Part shown: piece by piece, positions 5,263-9,527 of the stretch
How the letters are laid out: every line of letters begins with the position of its first letter
Position numbering within the stretch: position 1 is the first letter of the stretch
NCBI GenBank assembly: GCA_002299675.1
Contig: DBOW01000085.1
Span: 2,579-12,105, forward strand
Origin: Solobacterium sp. UBA636
Lineage (GTDB): Bacteria > Bacillota_I > Bacilli_A > Erysipelotrichales > Erysipelotrichaceae
Direction of reading: 5' to 3'
DNA length: 9,527 nt
Notes under the pieces: model-generated
Databases searched by the model: none
What the model saw: the letters and a program-made list of their open reading frames with translations, nothing else
What the model was told of the DNA's origin: nothing
Position numbers and translations under genes: made by a program

Positions 5263-6465
5263 GTTTTCAATATCGTCAGCTTCTTTGACAATATTTTCTG
5301 AAAGATTGATACAGCCAGTACCTGTAATCAGAAGATCATCTTCTATACGGATACCGATGTTTTCATCTTCTACATAAAGACCTGGTTCATTGGAAATAAT
5401 ATTGCCGGCTCTAAGTGTCTGACCCATACCGCCATCTATATCATGAACATCCAGACCAATATGGTGAGAAATACCATGATAATAGTACTCACTTACCGGT
5501 TTATTTAAACCATGCTTTGGCAGTTCGCTTTCATAATATTTAATAACCATATTGTTCAGATCTTTTATCTTCACACCTGGCTTGGCATTTTCTTCCACCA
5601 GTTTATTGGCATTAAGCACGATGTTATAGAGCTCTTTTTGACGGTCAGTAAACTTGCCGTTAACCGGATAGGTTCGGGTAATATCACCACAATAATGGCG
5701 ATATGTTGCGCCCAGGTCAGTTAAAAGAAGATCTCCATCTTCCATGGTCTGATTGTTGTCACTGTAATGGAGCACAGTAGCTCTTTTGCCCGAAGCGCAG
5801 ATTGTCTTAAAAGATGTCTCATTGCACAGATTTTTGGACAGCGCAAAGGTAAACAGTCCATCCATTACCATTTCATTTACGCCAGGCTTAACAGATTTCA
5901 TCATTGCCTCAATACCGCTTCTGGTGATATTTACCGCCTGTTTAAGACAGGCAATTTCGTATTCATCTTTAACAAGTCTTAATGAGGCAATATGTGGAAA
6001 GATATCCTTTACTTCAAGCCATGGATTAGCCTTTTTAAGTTTTTTTGATTCTCTGACAGATACGCTTTCGCCATCTTCTTTTTTAAAGAAGTCAAAATAG
6101 ATATTTACACCAAATGCCCTGTAGTTTTCTAACCTTGCGTTTAGATAAGAGAAACAGTTTTCGTAATCATCGATATTTTCTATCTCTGATATTTCCTCTG
6201 CCTCTTCAGGAAGCATTCTGCCGCCAACCCACTTAGCCATAAGCGGATCAAAAGGCATGATAAACAGCTTCTCGGATATAACCCCTTCTCTGTTTTCAAT
6301 AACCAGAGCCATATCTTTGGCGTCAATGCCTGTCAGATAATAAAAGTTTCTGTTTACATTAAAATGATCCTCAGTATATTCATTATCATTTGAATAAAGC
6401 ACGACAATTGAATTATTGCCCAGATCCTTAATCAGTTTATCTCTTCTGGATGCATAAATATTCAT
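5248..6465 (-). CDS. pepP: Xaa-Pro aminopeptidase (M24B family)
   Basis: This 405-residue cytoplasmic enzyme removes an N-terminal residue preceding proline. An N-terminal aminopeptidase-P domain (about 1-140, with the family-typical NRNFYYLTG at 38-46) precedes a complete pita-bread catalytic domain. All five di-metal ligands are visible: Asp250 (LTDLGATY), Asp261 (CGDITRTYP), His334 (HGISHHIG), Glu360 (ISNEPG) and Glu375 (GIRIEDDLL). His341 of LDVHD is also kept. It is the last gene of the operon. Its ATG overlaps the thiI stop as TAATG, with GAGGAA about 9 nt upstream in thiI coding sequence, so translation is probably coupled. Its last 15 nt overlap the convergent phosphoesterase-like gene. 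Assignment is firm. Confidence 0.95.
   Translation of the reverse strand: MNIYASRRDKLIKDLGNNSIVVLYSNDNEYTEDHFNVNRNFYYLTGIDAKDMALVIENREGVISEKLFIMPFDPLMAKWVGGRMLPEEAEEISEIENIDDYENCFSYLNARLENYRAFGVNIYFDFFKKEDGESVSVRESKKLKKANPWLEVKDIFPHIASLRLVKDEYEIACLKQAVNITRSGIEAMMKSVKPGVNEMVMDGLFTFALSKNLCNETSFKTICASGKRATVLHYSDNNQTMEDGDLLLTDLGATYRHYCGDITRTYPVNGKFTDRQKELYNIVLNANKLVEENAKPGVKIKDLNNMVIKYYESELPKHGLNKPVSEYYYHGISHHIGLDVHDIDGGMGQTLRAGNIISNEPGLYVEDENIGIRIEDDLLITGTGCINLSENIVKEADDIENLMRS
5269..5299 (+). terminator. Candidate terminator for the phosphoesterase-like gene, inside pepP
   Basis: Six nt after the stop codon, the plus strand forms AATATCGTCA (5269-5278) paired with TGACAATATT (5286-5295). This is ten positions with one C/A mismatch around a 7-nt loop, and TTTTCT follows the stem region. 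It is AU-rich and the T tract is short, so activity is uncertain. It lies wholly in the end of the pepP coding sequence. Confidence 0.4.
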
Positions 6466-7661
6466 TAAAACAGTTCCTCGCTTTCATCCTTATCACGATA
6501 TGACAGCTTTACAATCTCGTCATTGTCAATACATTCCTGAATTAAAGACTCATAATCAAATTTAGATTCATAGAAAAGACATTCCTTTTCCTTTGGCTTG
6601 GTAACCGGATTCTTTGGATCAAAAATAGTGCAGCAGTCCTCATATGGCAGAATCGAAGTCTCGTAAGTGCCAATCTTATTGGCCATATCAATAATCTCCA
6701 GCTTATCCATCATACATAAAGGACGAAGAATCAGAGTATCACAGACCTTGGAAATAACTGTAATAGATTCTGGCGTCTGTGAAGCTACCTGACCAATAGA
6801 TTCACCATTGGTTATTACCTTGATTTTTCGGTTCTTAGAAATTCTGTCAGCTATTCTATACATCATTCGTCTCATAATGGTAATGGCATAAGACTCATTT
6901 GAATGTTCATAAATAGCCAGCTGCAGCTTGGTAAAAGGAATAATATGCAGGATAATATCCTCCTGATATACACTTAATATACGACATAGATCCTTTACCT
7001 TGTTTAAAGCCTGCTGAGAAGTATAGGGCTGGGAGGCAAAGTGGATACACTCAATCTTCAGACCCCTTTTCATCGTCATGTAACAGGCTACTGGCGAATC
7101 AATACCGCCACTTGTCATAACCAGAGCCTTGCCATTGATACCTGTAGGATAACCGCCGATTCCTCTGATTTTTTCATCCATCACAATAAAGCTTGTATGA
7201 TCTACTACAACATATATTGTCAGATCAGGATTATGTACATCTACCTTCAGTTCGCTGTTCTTCAGAATATAGCCAGCTACCTGACGGTTAATATCGTCAC
7301 TTCTTAAAGGATACTGCTTATCACTTCTTTTAGTGTGCATCTTGAAGGTTTTATAGTTTCCCTTCTGGGCAAGCTGTAGAGCGGTTTTCTTTAATACCTC
7401 CAGGTCTCTTTCAACAATTAAAGAACCTGAAAAATAGGCATAGCCAAAAACCGTTTTCAGACATTCCTTAATTTCCTCATAGTTTTCATCATTAAGACTG
7501 ATGAATAAACCATCATGCATCGTTTTATATTCCAGTTTTTCAAAATCCTTAAGCCTGTTCTTGATATTGGCTGTAAGCTTTCTGGTAAAATCCTTTTTAT
7601 TCTTACCCTTGGTAGAGAGTTCACCATATCTAACGACTATATGGTCATATTTAAGCTCCAT
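6465..7661 (-). CDS. thiI: tRNA 4-thiouridine synthase ThiI (short form without rhodanese domain)
   Basis: This 398-residue protein transfers sulfur to uridine 8 of tRNA and, in many bacteria, supports thiamine thiazole synthesis. An N-terminal ferredoxin-like and THUMP region (about 1-165) is followed by the PP-loop adenylation motif SGGIDS (184-189) and the conserved PYEDCCTIFDPKNPVTKP near the C-terminus. Cys343/Cys344 lie where the active-site cysteine of ThiI is expected. The protein ends there with no rhodanese domain, the Bacillus type that takes persulfide directly from a dedicated NifS-like desulfurase. That partner is encoded immediately upstream and overlaps by 11 nt. A full AAGGAGG (7680-7674) precedes the ATG but at an unusually long 12-nt spacing. 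No alternative in-frame start lies closer to it. Confidence 0.95.
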   Translation of the reverse strand: MELKYDHIVVRYGELSTKGKNKKDFTRKLTANIKNRLKDFEKLEYKTMHDGLFISLNDENYEEIKECLKTVFGYAYFSGSLIVERDLEVLKKTALQLAQKGNYKTFKMHTKRSDKQYPLRSDDINRQVAGYILKNSELKVDVHNPDLTIYVVVDHTSFIVMDEKIRGIGGYPTGINGKALVMTSGGIDSPVACYMTMKRGLKIECIHFASQPYTSQQALNKVKDLCRILSVYQEDIILHIIPFTKLQLAIYEHSNESYAITIMRRMMYRIADRISKNRKIKVITNGESIGQVASQTPESITVISKVCDTLILRPLCMMDKLEIIDMANKIGTYETSILPYEDCCTIFDPKNPVTKPKEKECLFYESKFDYESLIQECIDNDEIVKLSYRDKDESEELF

Positions 7662-8763
7662 ATTTCTTAATCGCCTCCTTTATACATTCCATAAAATAAT
7701 CTATTTCTTCCCTTGTGTTTGAATAATCAAATGACACCCTTATCGCATAGTCCTCATCCACGCCAATAGCGCTTAGTGCCCTGTTTGTCCCGTGTTCACG
7801 GCTTGAACAGGTAGACTTGCTGGAAACCATTATGCCCCTTAAATTTAGCGCATTAAGCATAACCTCCGACTTAACAGGAGTAGAAAGATTAATCAGAGAA
7901 TCAATGCCAACATTATTGATCTTTAAACCTGATATCTTTTCAGCTTCATTTATAAAATACTCATTTAAAGAATGAATATAATCTTTATATTTATCCTTGT
8001 TTTCTAACGCTATTCTTAAAGTCTTGGCAAAACAGATATTAACCAGGGCATTGGAAGTACCACCACGAATGCCAAACTCCTGCTGACCGCCATTAATCAG
8101 AGGCAGAAGATTTACATGCTGCTTCTTGACAAGAATTCCGCTTCCCTTTAAACCATGAAGCTTATGAGCGGAAAAACAGGCCAGATCAATATTCTTTAAA
8201 CTGAAATCCAGTTTGCCTATACCCTGAGTCAGATCACTGTGAAAATAAGTCCCACTGTTGAGTTTAACAATTCTTCCTATTTCATCAATATCATTAATGG
8301 CACCAATCTCATTATTGACAAACATGATGGATACCAGAATAGTATCGCTTCTTAATTTCTCTTTAACTTTCTGGGGATCTATAACTCCATTTGCGTCAGG
8401 CATTAAATAGTCTACTTCAAAACCAAAGTTTTCTTCAAGCTGTTTAATGGCATTATGAGCGCTGGAATGCTCGTAAACAGAAGTAATAATATGCTTCCTC
8501 TTAGTCTGATTAAGACATAAACCCTTGATTGCCATCGAATTGGCTTCAGAAGCACCGGAAGTAAAAATAACTTCCCTTTCATCCACTTTAAGCATATTGG
8601 CTATATTCTTTCTGGATGTCTCCATCATACGATAAATAGCGACGCCATCATCATATAGAGCATCGCTATTACAGTAATATTCATCTAAAAGCTTTTTATA
8701 TGTCTTAGAAACTTCTGGATTTAAAGAAGTTGTCGCGACCGAATCAAAATAAACCTTTTTCAC
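7651..8763 (-). CDS. Cysteine desulfurase, NifS/NifZ-like, sulfur donor for ThiI
   Basis: This 370-residue PLP enzyme converts cysteine to alanine and an enzyme persulfide. Motifs in order are DSVATT (7-12), TSGASEANSMAIKG (68-81), the His99 of YEHSS, the HSDLTQG cofactor segment (175-181), the PLP lysine Lys201 in SAHKLHG, GGQQEFGIRGGT (225-236), and the persulfide cysteine Cys319. The active-site loop reads KSTCSSREHGTNRAL rather than the common GSACSSGSLEPSHVL pattern. The neighbour to the 3' side is rhodanese-less thiI and the neighbour to the 5' side is ezrA, the same order as the dedicated desulfurase NifZ in Bacillus. This suggests s4U synthesis rather than general Fe-S assembly. The start is GTG, overlapping the ezrA stop as TAGTG, with GGAG 8 nt upstream. 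A general IscS-like role cannot be excluded. Confidence 0.92.
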   Translation of the reverse strand: MKKVYFDSVATTSLNPEVSKTYKKLLDEYYCNSDALYDDGVAIYRMMETSRKNIANMLKVDEREVIFTSGASEANSMAIKGLCLNQTKRKHIITSVYEHSSAHNAIKQLEENFGFEVDYLMPDANGVIDPQKVKEKLRSDTILVSIMFVNNEIGAINDIDEIGRIVKLNSGTYFHSDLTQGIGKLDFSLKNIDLACFSAHKLHGLKGSGILVKKQHVNLLPLINGGQQEFGIRGGTSNALVNICFAKTLRIALENKDKYKDYIHSLNEYFINEAEKISGLKINNVGIDSLINLSTPVKSEVMLNALNLRGIMVSSKSTCSSREHGTNRALSAIGVDEDYAIRVSFDYSNTREEIDYFMECIKEAIKKYGA

Positions 8764-9527
8764 TACTTGTTCTCCAGAATCTTCTCATTGGCAGTATTAG
8801 GGAATAATGTTTCCATACAGCTTATGGCCATAGTTAAAGCCTTGGTGTATTCACCATTGATATATGAAAATTCCGCATTAGACAGATCCCTGTCCACCTC
8901 TGGATAAGTAGAGCGGTATTTATTGCCGAATACAATGGCATTTTCAACCATAATTGCCATTCCAACAATATTATTTACATTGTTATAGAAGGTATAAATA
9001 TAGTCAATTGACTCATCAAGAACCTTATTGAGTTCCTCGATATTAAGCGGAATCTCCTCCAGAAGCTCCTTAATACGGGCAACCTTGCCTCTGCCCTTCT
9101 TAAGATCCTCCCTATAGCTGGCCGCAATAGCCGGAAGATGATATTCATTTACTTTTACTTCTATTTCATTGAGCACAACCTGCAGCTTCACAAGCTGGGT
9201 TCTGGCTCTTTGTTCATCATTGGAATTCTTGTCAATCTTTTTCTTAAAGCCAGAGAGAAGCTTGTTGTCTTCTTCAACCTCTTTAAGAAGTTTGGAGAAA
9301 TCTTCCTTAATCTTTGATGCAGGCAGCTCATTATGGTCAAAACTGCCCAGCAGCGCAATCTGTCTTGACTGATTGATCTTAACATTATTGTCAGCCTTTT
9401 CAACCGATACCTTGGCCTCATTCATATCAAAGCGGCTGGCATCCTTCTGATAAGCAGTATTTATATAGTTCAGAAGATACTTTACTTCACTGATATTTCT
9501 GGCAACCTCATCAGAAATATTTTTAAC
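8763..9527 (-). CDS. ezrA: Septation ring regulator EzrA, C-terminal part (5' end beyond window)
   Basis: The visible 254 residues are open to the right edge, so the N-terminal membrane anchor and most spectrin-like repeats are outside. In Bacillus, EzrA is a membrane-anchored coiled-coil protein of about 560 residues that binds FtsZ, prevents extra Z rings and links division to wall synthesis. The fragment is almost entirely charged helix. It ends with the EzrA signature GNKYRSTYPEV (about 201-211 of the fragment) and a following hydrophobic helix with NAEFSYINGEYTKAL. Methionine codons inside the fragment, including the one at 9425, are internal because coding continues 34 codons upstream without a stop. 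It is the most 5' visible gene of the operon and directly overlaps the desulfurase start. Confidence 0.9.
   Translation of the reverse strand, partial: VKNISDEVARNISEVKYLLNYINTAYQKDASRFDMNEAKVSVEKADNNVKINQSRQIALLGSFDHNELPASKIKEDFSKLLKEVEEDNKLLSGFKKKIDKNSNDEQRARTQLVKLQVVLNEIEVKVNEYHLPAIAASYREDLKKGRGKVARIKELLEEIPLNIEELNKVLDESIDYIYTFYNNVNNIVGMAIMVENAIVFGNKYRSTYPEVDRDLSNAEFSYINGEYTKALTMAISCMETLFPNTANEKILENK

Noticed and set aside
9423..9425. ATG at 9425 as the start of a 220-residue protein
   Set aside because: Coding continues without a stop for 34 codons to the window edge with the same helical character, and EzrA is much longer. The methionine is internal.

Overview
This window is AT-rich, gene-dense DNA from a low-GC Gram-positive bacterium (Bacillota). 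The ezrA / NifS-like desulfurase / thiI order and the ytqA-ytqB type pair (mnmL-mnmM) are Firmicutes hallmarks. An Erysipelotrichia-type gut organism is my best guess from protein style, but it is inference only. The content is mostly chromosomal housekeeping. I see no mobile element, CRISPR array, tRNA or rRNA.

Layout. Bases 1-1674 read on the minus strand: a thioredoxin (trxA), a MIF-like tautomerase, then the 5' part of a very acidic, probably disordered protein that runs off the left edge. Bases 1747-3202 read on the plus strand: mnmL and mnmM, overlapping by 8 nt. Bases 3183-4382 (minus) encode a MalY/PatB C-S lyase that converges on mnmM with a 20-nt overlap. Bases 4459-5262 (plus) encode a membrane-anchored metallophosphoesterase-fold protein with a degraded active site. 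Bases 5248-9527 (minus) form one tightly packed operon, ezrA (partial) > cysteine desulfurase > thiI > pepP. Its junctions overlap by 1, 11 and 1 nt, and it converges on the phosphoesterase gene with a 15-nt overlap.

How the genes work together. Two tRNA-modification modules sit a few kb apart. The desulfurase plus rhodanese-less ThiI should make 4-thiouridine at tRNA position 8. MnmL plus MnmM should finish the mnm5(s2)U side chain at wobble position 34. TrxA, the C-S lyase and the desulfurase all handle sulfur or thiols. EzrA (Z-ring regulation) and PepP (proline aminopeptidase) are general housekeeping.

The most interesting signals are in gene expression and one decayed enzyme. Both plus-strand transcription units appear leaderless: each has a -10 hexamer exactly 6 nt before its ATG and no Shine-Dalgarno, while minus-strand genes have recognisable ribosome binding sites. 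Minus-strand terminators are embedded antisense inside the convergent neighbour's coding sequence. The phosphoesterase has lost ligands for one metal site and its catalytic histidine. I do not see a dedicated novel multi-gene system.
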